Assembly (NCBI GenBank): GCA_024707205.1
Contig: JANQAD010000001.1
Span: forward strand, 682,001 to 746,000
DNA: 64,000 nt
From: Demequina sp.
GTDB lineage: Bacteria > Actinomycetota > Actinomycetes > Actinomycetales > Demequinaceae
Direction of reading: 5' to 3'
In this document: one piece after another, positions 1 to 8,749 of the stretch
Numbering within the stretch: position 1 is the first letter of the stretch
Layout of the letters: the number at the start of each line of letters is the position of its first letter
Program-made: the position numbers and the translations under genes
The notes under the pieces: model-generated
Databases searched by the model: none
Told to the model about the DNA's origin: nothing
Seen by the model: the letters and a program-made list of their open reading frames with translations, nothing else

Positions 1-304
1 TGGACATCGTGGGGAATGGGTTGGGGCGCTGGAACACCATGCCGACGTGACGGCGGACCGCGACCGGGTCGATCCCCGGGGCGTAGAGGTTGACGCCGTC
101 CATGAGCACCTCACCCTCGACGCGGGCGCCGGGGATGACCTCGTGCATGCGGTTCAGCGTGCGCAGGAAGGTGGACTTGCCGCAGCCGGACGGGCCGATG
201 AACGCCGTGACGGATTTGGGCTCGATGGCGAGCGAGATGTCCTCAACGGCCAGGAAGTCCCCGTAGTAGACGTTGAGGTTGTTGACGTCGATGCGCTTGG
301 ACAC
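1..304 (-). CDS. pstB: PstB, phosphate ABC transporter ATP-binding subunit (partial, 3' end off window)
   Basis: This is the ATPase of the PstSCAB high-affinity phosphate importer, working on the cytoplasmic face of the membrane. Only about the first 101 codons are present. The GTG start at 302-304 has GGAAG four bases upstream and lies 10 bases after the pstA stop. The product opens [14 protein letters not shown], has Walker [10 protein letters not shown] at residues 37-45 and reaches the Q-loop (VFQRPNPFP) at the window edge. The signature motif and Walker B lie outside. It is the last visible gene of a pstS-C-A-B operon. Confidence 0.96.
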   Translation of the reverse strand, partial: MSKRIDVNNLNVYYGDFLAVEDISLAIEPKSVTAFIGPSGCGKSTFLRTLNRMHEVIPGARVEGEVLMDGVNLYAPGIDPVAVRRHVGMVFQRPNPFPTMS

Positions 305-313
305 TGTGCTTCC

Positions 314-1270
314 TTACCGGCCCGTCTTGGGCGCGAAGATGCGGGAGATGAGACGCGCAATCAGGTTGAGCGTCATGACGATGAGGATGAGGACCAGGGC
401 GGCGGCCCACGCGCGGTACTCGGTGATCTCGGGGATGCAGACGGCGCTTGGGTCGTTGCAGACCGCGTCGCCCTTGCGCCACTCGGAGACAATGTAGACC
501 GGCAGGGTCATCATGCGGCCGTCGAAGAGGTTGAGGTTCATGGAATCCGCAAAGCCCACCGCAACGAGCAGCGGCGCGGTTTCGCCGATCACGCGCGCGA
601 TGGCGAGGGTCACGCCGGTTGCGAGTCCCGCGATCGCCGTGCGCAGCACCACCTTGAGGACCGTGAGCCACTTGGGAACGCCAAGGGCGTACGAGGCCTC
701 GCGCAGCTCGTTGGGGACCAGGCGCAGCATCTCCTCGGACGCCCTCACCACCACGGGGATCATGAGCACCGAGAGCGCAATGGCTCCCACGAAGCCCGTC
801 TTTGTCCCTGGTCCCATGACGATTGCGGCGAGCGCGTAGGCGAACAGGCCCGCGACGATCGACGGAATGCCGGTCATGACGTCAACGAAGAACGTCACCG
901 AGCGCTTGAGCCGGCCCTGGCCGTATTCCACGAGGTACACGGCGGTGAGGATGCCGATCGGCACCGAGATGACAGCCGTGGCGAGCGTGATGAGAACCGT
1001 GCCCCAAATGGCGTGCAGAGCGCCGCCCGCTGGAGCGCCGCCGACGACGCCGCGCATCGACTGCTGGAGGAAGTCGAGGTTGAAGTTGTGCTCGCCGTTC
1101 TCGTCGACGAAGAAGCGGTCGATGCCCTTGGAGACAACCGTCCACGAGAGCCACACCAGCGGGATCAGCGCGAGGCCGAAGGCCGAGTAGACCAGGCCGG
1201 TGGCCAGCCCATTCTTGAAGCGACGCGAGCCGCTCAGCTGCCCCAGCGTCGTGCTGTCAATGACTGCCAT
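314..1270 (-). CDS. pstA: PstA, phosphate ABC transporter permease
   Basis: This is one of the two membrane-spanning subunits that form the phosphate channel with PstC. The 318-residue product has the usual family length, about six hydrophobic helices and the permease EAA loop (REASYALGVPKWLTVLK, about residues 190-207) that docks on PstB. Its ATG overlaps the pstC stop as ATGA, so the two are translationally coupled. It lacks the long hydrophilic N-terminus of PstC, which supports the A rather than C assignment. Confidence 0.96.
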   Translation of the reverse strand: MAVIDSTTLGQLSGSRRFKNGLATGLVYSAFGLALIPLVWLSWTVVSKGIDRFFVDENGEHNFNLDFLQQSMRGVVGGAPAGGALHAIWGTVLITLATAVISVPIGILTAVYLVEYGQGRLKRSVTFFVDVMTGIPSIVAGLFAYALAAIVMGPGTKTGFVGAIALSVLMIPVVVRASEEMLRLVPNELREASYALGVPKWLTVLKVVLRTAIAGLATGVTLAIARVIGETAPLLVAVGFADSMNLNLFDGRMMTLPVYIVSEWRKGDAVCNDPSAVCIPEITEYRAWAAALVLILIVMTLNLIARLISRIFAPKTGR

Positions 1271-2277
1271 CAGTTGGCTCCTGAGAACTCAGCGCGGCGG
1301 GAGACGATCCAGCGGGCAAGCATGTTGACGAGAAGGGTGATGACGAACAGCGCGAGGCCCATCGTGATGAGCGCGCTCACTCCCCAGTTGTTGGCCTCCG
1401 GGAACTGCGACGCGATGTACGCGGCGATCGTGTCGTGCTTGCCGGACTGCAGGATGCCGAACGAGAAGCTGAGGCCGGAGGAGAGGATCATGTAGACGGC
1501 CATGGTCTCGCCAAGCGCGCGGCCAAGGCCGAGCATCGTGGCGCCGATGACGCCGGAGCGGCCGAACGGGAAGACGGCCATGCGGACCATCTCCCAGCGA
1601 GTGGCGCCCATGGCGAGCGCGGCTTCCTCGTGAAGCTTGGGCGTCTGCAGGAACACCTCGCGAGTGACCGCGGTGATGATGGGGATGATCATGATCGCGA
1701 GCACGATGCCCGCGGCGAGCGCCACGCGACCCGTTGGTGACGCCTGGCCCGTGTTGGGGTCCGGCGCGAACAGCGGGAACCAGCCAAAGGTGGTGGTCAG
1801 CCACGCAAAGAAGGGCCTGAGGAAGGGCACGAGGACGCCGGCGCCCCACAGGCCGTAGACCACGGATGGGATCGCCGCGAGCAGGTCGATGAGATAGCCG
1901 AGCCCGGCGGCGAGGCGGCGCGGCGCGTAGTGCGAGATGAACAGCGCGATGCCGATCGCGAGCGGGGTGGCGATCACGAGCGCGATCGCGGAGATCAGCA
2001 GGGTGCCAAAGAGCAGATAGCCGATGATCTCGATGAGGCTCTCGCCCTGGTCGGGGCGGATCCAGCTCACGTTCTTGTTGAGCGTCGCCTGGTCAGTGAT
2101 GGCGGGCCACGCCTCCGCGAGGAGGAAGGTCGCGACGGCGGCGAGCACGATGAGGATGACGACGGCGGAGCCGGTGGAGAGCCCGGCGAAGGTCTTGTTG
2201 GCGCGCGAAGGCGTGCTCGCCTCAAGGGGCGTTGGCGGTGGAGCTACATCGGCCCGTGGGGCCTGTGTCTGCGTCAC
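1270..2277 (-). CDS. pstC: PstC, phosphate ABC transporter permease
   Basis: This is the second channel subunit of the phosphate importer. The product has 335 residues, a short proline-rich cytosolic N-terminus, about six membrane helices and the EAA loop HEEAALAMGATRWEMVRMAV in its second half. The start is GTG at 2275-2277. It follows pstS by about 80 bases that contain a strong hairpin (2307-2346), an arrangement expected to lower pstCAB expression relative to the binding protein. Confidence 0.96.
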   Translation of the reverse strand: MTQTQAPRADVAPPPTPLEASTPSRANKTFAGLSTGSAVVILIVLAAVATFLLAEAWPAITDQATLNKNVSWIRPDQGESLIEIIGYLLFGTLLISAIALVIATPLAIGIALFISHYAPRRLAAGLGYLIDLLAAIPSVVYGLWGAGVLVPFLRPFFAWLTTTFGWFPLFAPDPNTGQASPTGRVALAAGIVLAIMIIPIITAVTREVFLQTPKLHEEAALAMGATRWEMVRMAVFPFGRSGVIGATMLGLGRALGETMAVYMILSSGLSFSFGILQSGKHDTIAAYIASQFPEANNWGVSALITMGLALFVITLLVNMLARWIVSRRAEFSGAN

Positions 2278-2306
2278 GCGGATTCTCCGTCAGTCAAGCG
2301 TGAAGA

Positions 2307-2346
2307 ACGGTGGTGGACTCATCCTCGCGGACGAGCCCACCACCGT
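2307..2346 (-). terminator. Hairpin between pstS and pstC, likely transcription attenuator
   Basis: A perfect 10-base inverted repeat (ACGGTGGTGG at 2307-2316 and CCACCACCGT at 2337-2346) extends inward by a further three pairs (CTC/GAG) after one mismatch. On the transcript it lies 12 bases after the pstS stop and about 30 bases before pstC. No U-run follows, so it may act as a partial terminator or as an mRNA 3'-end stabiliser for pstS. Confidence 0.6.
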
Positions 2347-2358
2347 CCAATCCGGGTA

Positions 2359-3479
2359 CTACTTGGCAGCGATCTCGGCGAGGATCGACTCGATCTGCGT
2401 CGAGAGCTCCGCGGGAAGCGGCGCCGAGCCGGCCGCGGAGGCGGCGGCCGCCTGGCCGTCGGCCGACGCGACGTAGCTGAGGAAGCCCGTCACGTTCGCC
2501 TTGGTGGCGGCGTCGGTGTAGGTCTGGCACACCACGGCGTACGAGATGAGGAACAGCGGGTAGGCGCCGGCCTCGGTCGTGGTGCGGTCGATCTTGTAGG
2601 CAAGGTCGTTGGCGCCGTTGACGCTGGCGACCGACGAGGCCGCGAGCGCGGTGGCTGCACCCTCCGCGGACGGAGCGGTGAACGCGTCGCCAACCTGGAC
2701 CGAGACCACGCCGAGCGTGCCGGCCTTGGACGCGTCCGCGTAGCCGATGGTGCCGGGCGTGCTGCTGATCACGTCGATGAGGCCGGACGTGCCCTCACCG
2801 GACTCACCGGAAGAGATGGGCCACACCTTGTCCGCGGGGTACGTCCACGCTCCGCCAGAGGCCTTCTCCAGGTAGTCGGTGAAGTTCTTGGTGGTGCCGG
2901 ACTCGTCGGAACGGTGCACGGTGGTGATGGTCGAGTCGGGCAGCGTCGCGCCGTCGTTGAGGGCGGCGATGGCCGGGTCGTTCCACTTGGTGATCTGGCC
3001 GTCGAAGATCTTGGAGATCGTGGCGGCGTCCAGGTTGAGGGAGGTGACACCCTCGAGGTTGAAGACCACCGCGATGGGGGAGATGTAAACGGGAAGGTTG
3101 ATCGCGCCGTCGGCACCGCAGTACGCCTGGGCGGCCTCGTACTCGTCGGGGTCCTTGAGCGGCGAGTCCGAGCCGCCCACGCGACCGCGCCGGACGTGAA
3201 GGCCGTGATGCCGCCACCGGAGCCGACCGGGTCGTAGTTGATCGTGAGGTCGGGGTTCTCGGTCTGGAACGCCGCGCGCCAGGCGTCCATCGCGGACTCC
3301 TGCGACGTGGCGCCCGAGCCGTTCAAGGTACCCGAGAGCGAGGCCGGAGCGTCGGTGGCACCGGTGGTCGAGCCCGTGGTGGGGGCGGCGGTGTTCTCGT
3401 TGTCCGCGCTGCACGCGGCGAGCGAAAGCGAAAGCACAGCGGCGGCGGCGAGTGCGCCGGCGCGGTAGGCGTTCTTCAC
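2359..3479 (-). CDS. pstS: PstS, phosphate-binding lipoprotein (single-base frameshift near 3173-3179)
   Basis: This is the extracytoplasmic phosphate-binding lipoprotein that feeds PstCAB. The GTG start at 3477-3479 gives KNAYRAGALAAAAVLSLSLAACS, a lipoprotein signal with lipobox LAAC. The N-terminal part contains GSGATSQESAMDAW and INYDPVGSGGG. At about 3173-3179 the frame changes: the expected AVAWGGSDSPL is recovered only if one base is restored in the GTGGGCGGC stretch. After that the sequence runs normally (GAINLPVYISPIAVVFNLEGV ... HRSDESGTTKNF ... ) to the stop. The repaired length is 373 residues, normal for PstS. The break could be real, but the many similar shifts in this window favour a sequencing error. 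Confidence 0.93.
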
Positions 3480-3562
3480 AGTCAGTAGTCCTTACGTGTT
3501 TCACAACCGGCTCCGTGCCGGATACCTCCACGCTAGGGAGCGAAGGTAACGTCACAAACGTC

Positions 3563-3595
3563 CATATCTGAACCTTCGGTGAACGTTGAGTGAAC
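3563..3595 (-). promoter_or_regulatory. PHO box upstream of pstS (three 11-base direct repeats)
   Basis: Read on the minus strand there are three contiguous 11-mers: GTTCACTCAAC, GTTCACCGAAG and GTTCAGATATG. This is the actinomycete PHO-box design bound by PhoP/RegX3-type response regulators. The array ends 83 bases before the pstS start, just after the regX3 stop at 3607, so RegX3 very probably activates pstSCAB from here when phosphate is low. Confidence 0.8.
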
Positions 3596-3606
3596 GCTCA
3601 AGCGGG

Positions 3607-4302
3607 TCACGCCTCGAACGTGTATCCCACTCCGCGCACGGTCTGGATGAGCTTGGGCTCCGCGGGGTCGTCCTCAACCCTCGCGCGCAGCCTCTTGACG
3701 TGCACATCGAGCGTCTTGGTGTCGCCAAAGTAGTCCGCGCCCCACACCCGCTCGATGATCACGTGCCGCGGGAGCACGCGCCCCGCGTTCTGCGCCAGCA
3801 GGTTGAGCAGCGCGAACTCCTTGGGCGGCAGCGACAGGGTCTCCCCGTTCTTGCGGACGGTGAGGCGCTCGGCATCGAGCACAAGCGGCCCGACGCTGAG
3901 GCGGGTTGGCTCGTCGGGTATCCCCGCCATTCCCACGGCTTGGCGGCGCAGCACCGAGCGGATTCTCGCCACGAGCTCGCGGCCCGAGTAGGGCTTGGTG
4001 ACGTAGTCGTCCGCACCCAGCTCGAGCCCAATGATCTTGTCTACCTGATCGTCCTTCGCGGTGACCATGATGACGGGCACATCCGTCCGCTCGCGCAGCG
4101 AGCGGAACACCTCGGCGCCCGACATACCAGGGAGCATGAGGTCAAGAAGCACAACGTCCGCGCCGCGTCTGGCGAACTCCTCGATGCCCTTGGGTCCCGT
4201 CTCGGCGAGCGTGACGGTGAAGCCCTCTCGGCCCAAGAGGAAGTTGAGCGAGTCCCTGTACGACTCCTCGTCCTCGATGACGAGCACGCGTTCGCCTGTC
4301 AT
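3607..4302 (-). CDS. regX3: RegX3/PhoP-type phosphate response regulator
   Basis: This OmpR/PhoB-class two-component regulator has 231 residues from the ATG at 4300-4302, chosen because GGAGGAG precedes it and it forms ATGA with the senX3 stop. The receiver domain starts TGERVLVIEDEESY, with phospho-acceptor Asp in VVLLDLMLPGMSG and Lys in YVTKPYSGREL. The C-terminal winged helix is seen in LPPKEFALLNLLAQNAGRVL and TLDVHVKRLRARVE...TVRGVGYTFE. Placement between senX3 and pstS, beside PHO boxes, points to phosphate control. Confidence 0.93.
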   Translation of the reverse strand: MTGERVLVIEDEESYRDSLNFLLGREGFTVTLAETGPKGIEEFARRGADVVLLDLMLPGMSGAEVFRSLRERTDVPVIMVTAKDDQVDKIIGLELGADDYVTKPYSGRELVARIRSVLRRQAVGMAGIPDEPTRLSVGPLVLDAERLTVRKNGETLSLPPKEFALLNLLAQNAGRVLPRHVIIERVWGADYFGDTKTLDVHVKRLRARVEDDPAEPKLIQTVRGVGYTFEA

Positions 4303-5420
4303 TCCTGCTCCTCCTGTTGTCCGCCGAGCGGGAGCTTCAGTGTGAACGTCGAGCCGACGCCCGGCGTGCTCCACACCTCCACCTTTCCGTCATGGCGAAG
4401 CGCAATGTGCTTGACGATGCTGAGGCCCAGGCCTGTTCCGCCGGTCTCGCGAGAGCGCGCTGGATCCACTCGATAGAAGCGCTCGAAGATGCGTTCCGTC
4501 TCCGCGGGCGCGATGCCGATGCCTTGGTCGACCACCGAGATGGAGGCCACCTCGTCCGCGGTCTCGCAGGTGATGATGATGCGTTTACCAGGCTCGGAGT
4601 ACTGAATCGCGTTCTCAATGAGATTGCGCAGGGCCATCACGAGCAGCTCGTCGTTGCCCAGCACGGTGGCGTCGTCGCGCATCTCCGTTGTCACGGTGAT
4701 GTTGCGGCTCGACGCTGCACTCGCCGTCGCCTCGAGAGCCTCCTCAACCACGTGCCCAAGCCGAACCGGAGCGGCATCCATGACCGCAGCGTCGGACTGG
4801 AGGCGCGTGATCTCGATGATCTCCTGAATGAGGGTGCTGAGGCGCTTGGCCTCCTTGCGCAGCTTCTTGGTGAAGGCGAGCACCATGTCGGGATCGTCGG
4901 CGCCGGCCTCAACGGACTCGGCGAGCAGCTGGATGGCGCCGACGGGCGTCTTGAGTTCGTGCGACACGTTGATCGCGAAGTTGCGGCGCATCTGCTCCGC
5001 GGCCTGCTGCTCGGTGCGGTCGGCGATGAGGGCGAGCACGGTCTCGTCGTCGATCACGCACACGCGCGCCTGCAGCGTGCGGCTCGACGCGAGCACGCCG
5101 CGCTGAACCTCGATGTCTTCCTCGATGATCTCGTTGTGGTTCCAGGCGATCTCGGCGAGGCGGGCCAATTCTGGATGCAGGGCGCCGTCTGGGCGAGCGA
5201 CGCCGAGGGCGAGGGCCGCGTTGTTGCAGTAGGCGCTCCTGCGGTCGCGGCGAACGATCACGGCGCCACCCGGCATCACGGACAGCACCTGGCGCGTGCG
5301 CGCAGGGACAAGGGTGTTGCTCGTGGCGCGCGAGCGGCCGCCCGAACGCGCCGACCACAGACCGGCACCCAGCCCAACGCCCATAGCAACGACCACGAGC
5401 AACCACGCTACGGGGGTCAT
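4299..5420 (-). CDS. senX3: SenX3-type phosphate sensor histidine kinase
   Basis: This is a membrane sensor kinase of 373 residues. It has one N-terminal helix (AWLLVVVAMGVGLGAGLW), a PAS-like segment (VMPGGAVIVRRDRRSAYCNNAAL), the phospho-accepting H-box SHELKTPVGAIQLLAESVE, an N-box (LRNLIENAIQYS) and G-boxes (VVDQGIGI, GTGLGLSIVKHIA). ATG at 5418-5420 is taken as the start; an in-frame GTG two codons upstream is possible. It is operonic with regX3 and divergent from phoU across a shared PHO-box region. Confidence 0.93.
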   Translation of the reverse strand: MTPVAWLLVVVAMGVGLGAGLWSARSGGRSRATSNTLVPARTRQVLSVMPGGAVIVRRDRRSAYCNNAALALGVARPDGALHPELARLAEIAWNHNEIIEEDIEVQRGVLASSRTLQARVCVIDDETVLALIADRTEQQAAEQMRRNFAINVSHELKTPVGAIQLLAESVEAGADDPDMVLAFTKKLRKEAKRLSTLIQEIIEITRLQSDAAVMDAAPVRLGHVVEEALEATASAASSRNITVTTEMRDDATVLGNDELLVMALRNLIENAIQYSEPGKRIIITCETADEVASISVVDQGIGIAPAETERIFERFYRVDPARSRETGGTGLGLSIVKHIALRHDGKVEVWSTPGVGSTFTLKLPLGGQQEEQE

Positions 5421-5447
5421 GCGCACACCCTAACTACGAGGGCCCGA

Positions 5448-5489
5448 GTTCACCGAATGTTCAGGCGCTTCACCAAATGTTCACCGTAG
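5448..5489 (+). promoter_or_regulatory. PHO box in the senX3-phoU divergent promoter region
   Basis: Two pairs of GTTCA-type units are visible: GTTCACCGAAT followed by GTTCAGGCG, then CTTCACCAAAT followed by GTTCACCGTAG. Spacing is 11 bases except for one 9-base unit. The site starts 27 bases upstream of senX3 and ends 107 bases before phoU, so it probably serves autoregulation of senX3-regX3, control of phoU, or both. Confidence 0.72.
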
Positions 5490-5596
5490 TTGGCACGGAT
5501 TCCGGCCAACCCCAAGTGGGACGGTGCCAGACTTGATGCCAACACGCACGGGCGTCTTTGTTGCCTCCACATGAGGCGGCGCCACCAAGGAGAGAC

Positions 5597-6256
5597 ATGC
5601 GCACGATCTTCACTGCCGAGATGTCGGAACTGCGGGACGACCTCATCGCCATGAGCCAGCTGGTTGCCAAGGCGATCGCCGACGCGTCCGACGCACTCCT
5701 CACGGAGAACATCGAGCTCGCCCAGTCGGTGATCGCGGCCGACGCCAAGCTCGACGACCTCGAGGAGACCGTCGACGAGCGCTGTGTTCTGCTCATCGCG
5801 CAGCAGCAGCCAGTTGGCCTCGACCTGCGGACGATCATCGCCTCGCTGCGCATCTCGGCTTCGCTTGAGCGCATGGGTGACCTCGCGCAGCACATCGCTG
5901 AGTCCGCTCGCCGCGCCTATCCGGGGTCCGCGGTCCCCGTGGGGCACCGGGAGATCGTGGAGGGCATGGCCGCTGCCGCGCGGGAGGCAGCGGGCGAGGT
6001 GCAGGCCCTGCTCGAGACGCGCGACCTCAACACCGCCGCGAACCTCGTTGCCGACGACGACACCCTCGACGAGTTGCACGCCAAGGCCTACGCCTCGCTC
6101 CTTGCCGACGACTATGACGGCGACGCCCAGACCACGCTCGACATTGCGCTGCTCGCCCGGTACTACGAGCGGTTCGGCGACCACGCGGTGAGCGTGTCCC
6201 GCAGGATCGTGTACTTGGTGACTGGGGATCACGGCGGAGACGGCGCCAAGATCTAG
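5597..6256 (+). CDS. phoU: PhoU, phosphate-specific transport regulator
   Basis: This cytoplasmic helical protein dampens Pho signalling through PstB and SenX3. The 219-residue product begins MRTIFTAEMSELRDDLIAMS and carries the two tandem three-helix PhoU repeats, seen in VDERCVLLIAQQQPVGLDLRTIIASLRISASLERMGD and LLARYYERFGDHAVSVSRRI. These contain the E(x)R(x3)D/H metal-binding pattern. ATG at 5597 is chosen over an in-frame ATG at 5558 because AAGGAGAG precedes it. It is divergent from senX3. Confidence 0.95.
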   Translation: MRTIFTAEMSELRDDLIAMSQLVAKAIADASDALLTENIELAQSVIAADAKLDDLEETVDERCVLLIAQQQPVGLDLRTIIASLRISASLERMGDLAQHIAESARRAYPGSAVPVGHREIVEGMAAAAREAAGEVQALLETRDLNTAANLVADDDTLDELHAKAYASLLADDYDGDAQTTLDIALLARYYERFGDHAVSVSRRIVYLVTGDHGGDGAKI

Positions 6257-6286
6257 TTGGCGCCCCGGGGTGTGCGCCCACCCGCG

Positions 6287-6484
6287 GTTTAGGCAGCTCA
6301 CGCATACCAATCCCCGCGAAGCGCGCTCACTTAGGCACGCCACGCATACCTTGCCGTTTGGCCGCGCTTCGCCGGGGAAGGTCGCCCGTGGCTGGTGCTC
6401 AGCCCGCTTGGGACGCCGAAGGTATGCGCAGTCTGCCTAAACGGGGTGGAAATGACGGCGCCGGTATGCGCAGTCTGCCTAAAC
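6287..6484. repeat. Four-unit inverted array, block 1 (F-F-R-R), between convergent genes
   Basis: Four related 21-22 base units share GTTTAGGCAG at one end and GCATACC at the other. Two are forward (6287-6308 and 6330-6350) and two are reversed (6421-6442 and 6463-6484); the reversed pair is identical. Gaps inside each pair are 20-21 bases, a period of about 42. The outer and inner units can pair as nested stems. It lies between phoU and gpmA, which converge. No plausible gene is seen in 6257-6908. Confidence 0.8.
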
Positions 6485-6545
6485 ACAGGGGGCGGCTCAC
6501 CGCGCGGGCCCCGCTGAGCCGCATCCCACGGAGCCGTCTCCCGGG

Positions 6546-6742
6546 GTTTAGGCAGCTGAGTCCTGCTCTCCGGGTGTCGGGCGGAGGTTCTGGGCAGATC
6601 AGTCCTGATGTGGCGGGCTCACGCCGAGCCGTCACCCATCGGCAGTCAAGACCTCGATTCGCGGGGGCACTCAAGCCAAACAGGACTGAGATGCCCAATC
6701 CACGCGGGTTTGGCCCATCACCCAGGACTCAGCTGCCTAAAC
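6546..6742. repeat. Four-unit inverted array, block 2 (F-F-R-R)
   Basis: This block has the same design as the one just upstream but a different unit. The outer copies are exact inverted repeats of GTTTAGGCAGCTGAGTCCTG (6546-6565, and its complement at 6723-6742). The inner copies are diverged (6589-6607 and 6681-6700, sharing GGCA and CAGTCCTG). Gaps inside each pair are 22-23 bases. The shared GTTTAGGCAG end shows that blocks 1 and 2 are related. Confidence 0.8.
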
Positions 6743-6829
6743 CCAGGGAGCGGTCGCGGCGGGGCTCCGCACCACCCGCACCCCCGCGGCGGGACGGCGC
6801 GCGCCGCCCAGACCCCCAAGAAGCAGACG

Positions 6830-6857
6830 AGGGCCCCGGGATTGCTCCCGGGGCCCT
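6830..6857 (-). terminator. Strong hairpin downstream of gpmA
   Basis: A perfect 12-base stem (AGGGCCCCGGGA and TCCCGGGGCCCT) encloses the four-base loop TTGC, about 50 bases after the gpmA stop. There is no long U-run, as is common for actinobacterial terminators. Being symmetric, it could also stop transcription arriving from the phoU side. Confidence 0.7.
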
Positions 6858-6908
6858 GCTGCATCGGCCCGCAATGAGAGGCTGACCGAAAACTCGATTG
6901 GCTACAGC

Positions 6909-7649
6909 CTACTTCTTTCCTTGGTTCGCCACAGCGGCAATGGACGCAGCCGCCGCAGCCGGGTCCAGGTAGCGCCCGCCGCGCTCCACCGGGGTGAAGT
7001 CGTCGTTGAGCTCGTAGTACAGCGGAATGCCAGTGGGGATGTTCACGCCGACGATGTCGTCGTCGCTGATCCCGTCGAGGTACTTGACGATCGCGCGCAG
7101 CGAGTTGCCGTGCGCGGCGACCAGCACCGTGCGGCCCGCGACCAGATCGGGCACGATCTCCTCGTGCCAGTACGGCAGCGCGCGCTCGAGCACGTCCTTG
7201 AGGCACTCGGTCTGCGGCACCGGCGCACCCTCGTAGCGCGGGTCGCCCTCCTGAGAGAACTGTGCACCCGCCTCGAGCGGCGGCGGCGGCACGTCATACG
7301 AGCGGCGCCAGATCATGAACTGCTCCTCGCCGAACTCGGCGAGCGTCTCGGCCTTGTTCTTGCCCTGCAGCGCGCCGTAGTGACGCTCGTTGAGCCGCCA
7401 GCTGCGCTTCACAGGAATCCAGTGGCGGTCGGCGGCATCAAGCGCGAGGTTCGCGGTCATGATGGCGCGGCGCAGCAGTGAGGTGTGCACCACGTCCGGC
7501 AGCAGCTCCTGCTCCTTGAGCAGCACGCCGCCCAGCGTCGCCTCGGCGCGCCCCTTGTCGTCAAGCGGCACGTCAACCCAGCCGGTGAACAGGTTCTTCT
7601 CGTTCCATTCGCTCTCGCCGTGGCGGAGCAGGATCAACTTAAGCGTCAT
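6909..7649 (-). CDS. gpmA: 2,3-bisphosphoglycerate-dependent phosphoglycerate mutase
   Basis: This glycolytic enzyme interconverts 3- and 2-phosphoglycerate. The 246-residue product has the phosphohistidine loop [18 protein letters not shown] at the N-terminus and the second catalytic His in [19 protein letters not shown]. It also has [14 protein letters not shown] and the C-terminal segment GIPLYYEL of the cofactor-dependent family. The ATG start lies 47 bases downstream of the lactonase stop. Confidence 0.97.
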   Translation of the reverse strand: MTLKLILLRHGESEWNEKNLFTGWVDVPLDDKGRAEATLGGVLLKEQELLPDVVHTSLLRRAIMTANLALDAADRHWIPVKRSWRLNERHYGALQGKNKAETLAEFGEEQFMIWRRSYDVPPPPLEAGAQFSQEGDPRYEGAPVPQTECLKDVLERALPYWHEEIVPDLVAGRTVLVAAHGNSLRAIVKYLDGISDDDIVGVNIPTGIPLYYELNDDFTPVERGGRYLDPAAAAASIAAVANQGKK

Positions 7650-7696
7650 GGTTCTATCCTCGCGTATGCGCGCGCCCGACGCTAACGGCCTTGGTC

Positions 7697-8749
7697 CTAT
7701 GCCGTCACGCAGGCGGGGCTTGTGACCGCGACGGCGCGGTAGGGCAGCGCGGCCATGCCGCCAACGGAGTTCTCCGGCGGGAGCGCAAGCACCCGAGCGA
7801 GCTCAAAGGACCGCACCTCATGCCCGCGCTCACACCCCACATGCAGCCGGTCGCCGATCACCGCGAAGTACCGCGGCCACTCTCCAACATCGAGGCTGGT
7901 GCGGTAACGCGCCTCGCCCTCGGGGCTCAGGTCGAAGACGGCGATCACGTCGACGCCACGAACGGACACGAGCAGCACGTCCTCGCCCACGAGCGTCACA
8001 TGAGCCTCGTAGATGTCGTCGCCAGTGCGCTGCGGAGCCCTCGTTGTGGGGACCTCCGCGATGACATCCGCCTCCGCGTCACCCGGCGACCACCGCAAGG
8101 TGCGCAGCTGGTGGTCGAGCTCGCACACCAGGTAGATGTTCTCCCCGCGCACCGCGAAGTGCCGCGGCCCGCTGCCAGGGGGAAGGGTCGCCCCGATGCC
8201 GTCCGGCTCCAGGAGCCCGTCCTCGAGCACGAGGTAGCGACGCAGCTCATCGGTGCCCAGGTCCGCCACCAGCACGTGCCGACCCCCAGGTGCGTAGCCC
8301 GCGAAGTGCGCGTGCGGGCCCTCCTGGCGGTCCTCGCGCGGCCCGGAGCCGGTGTGCCCCAACAGCTGCTGCGGCGAGCCATCCACGGGCAGTCCGTCCT
8401 CGCCCAACCGCACCACCGCAACGTCCCCCGAGCCGTAGTGCGAGACGTAGGCGACCCCAGAGTCGGGCGCCAGAAGGATGTGGCACGCGTCCACGCCCCC
8501 GGTCGCCACCGACACGGCCACGCGCGCCGCGGCGCCGCTGACGTCGATCACGTGGAGCGAGCTCTCGGAAGACTCGCTCACCGCGTAGATCAGGGGCAGC
8601 GACGGATGCGCAACCACAAACGAGGGTGCGTCAAGCGACAAGGCGAGCGCGGCGTCGGGCCCGTGCTGGAGGTACAGCCCTTCGCCCTGCCCTACGGGCG
8701 TGCCAAGGCCGAGCGGCGGGTACGTGCCCCACCAGAGAGATTCGCTCAC
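7697..8749 (-). CDS. Lactonase family beta-propeller protein (6-phosphogluconolactonase-like)
   Basis: The product has 350 residues and the repeated blade pattern of the seven-bladed lactonase family, for example [70 protein letters not shown] and [22 protein letters not shown]. Family members include 6-phosphogluconolactonases and muconate cycloisomerase-like enzymes, so the exact substrate is uncertain. No signal peptide is seen, indicating a cytoplasmic protein. The GTG start overlaps the lsr2 stop (GTGA). Confidence 0.85.
   Translation of the reverse strand: MSESLWWGTYPPLGLGTPVGQGEGLYLQHGPDAALALSLDAPSFVVAHPSLPLIYAVSESSESSLHVIDVSGAAARVAVSVATGGVDACHILLAPDSGVAYVSHYGSGDVAVVRLGEDGLPVDGSPQQLLGHTGSGPREDRQEGPHAHFAGYAPGGRHVLVADLGTDELRRYLVLEDGLLEPDGIGATLPPGSGPRHFAVRGENIYLVCELDHQLRTLRWSPGDAEADVIAEVPTTRAPQRTGDDIYEAHVTLVGEDVLLVSVRGVDVIAVFDLSPEGEARYRTSLDVGEWPRYFAVIGDRLHVGCERGHEVRSFELARVLALPPENSVGGMAALPYRAVAVTSPACVTA

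Noticed and set aside
2359-3479. pstS as a true pseudogene
   Set aside because: The sequence is otherwise intact on both sides of a one-base loss, and similar losses occur throughout the window, so a consensus error is more likely.
6287-6742. CRISPR array
   Set aside because: Only two copies per orientation, inverted rather than all in one direction, imperfect units, and no cas genes nearby.
6358-6885. Open frames on both strands in the phoU-gpmA interval
   Set aside because: They are built from the inverted repeat units, have no good ribosome site and no recognisable domain. The interval is better explained by the repeat arrays and a terminator.
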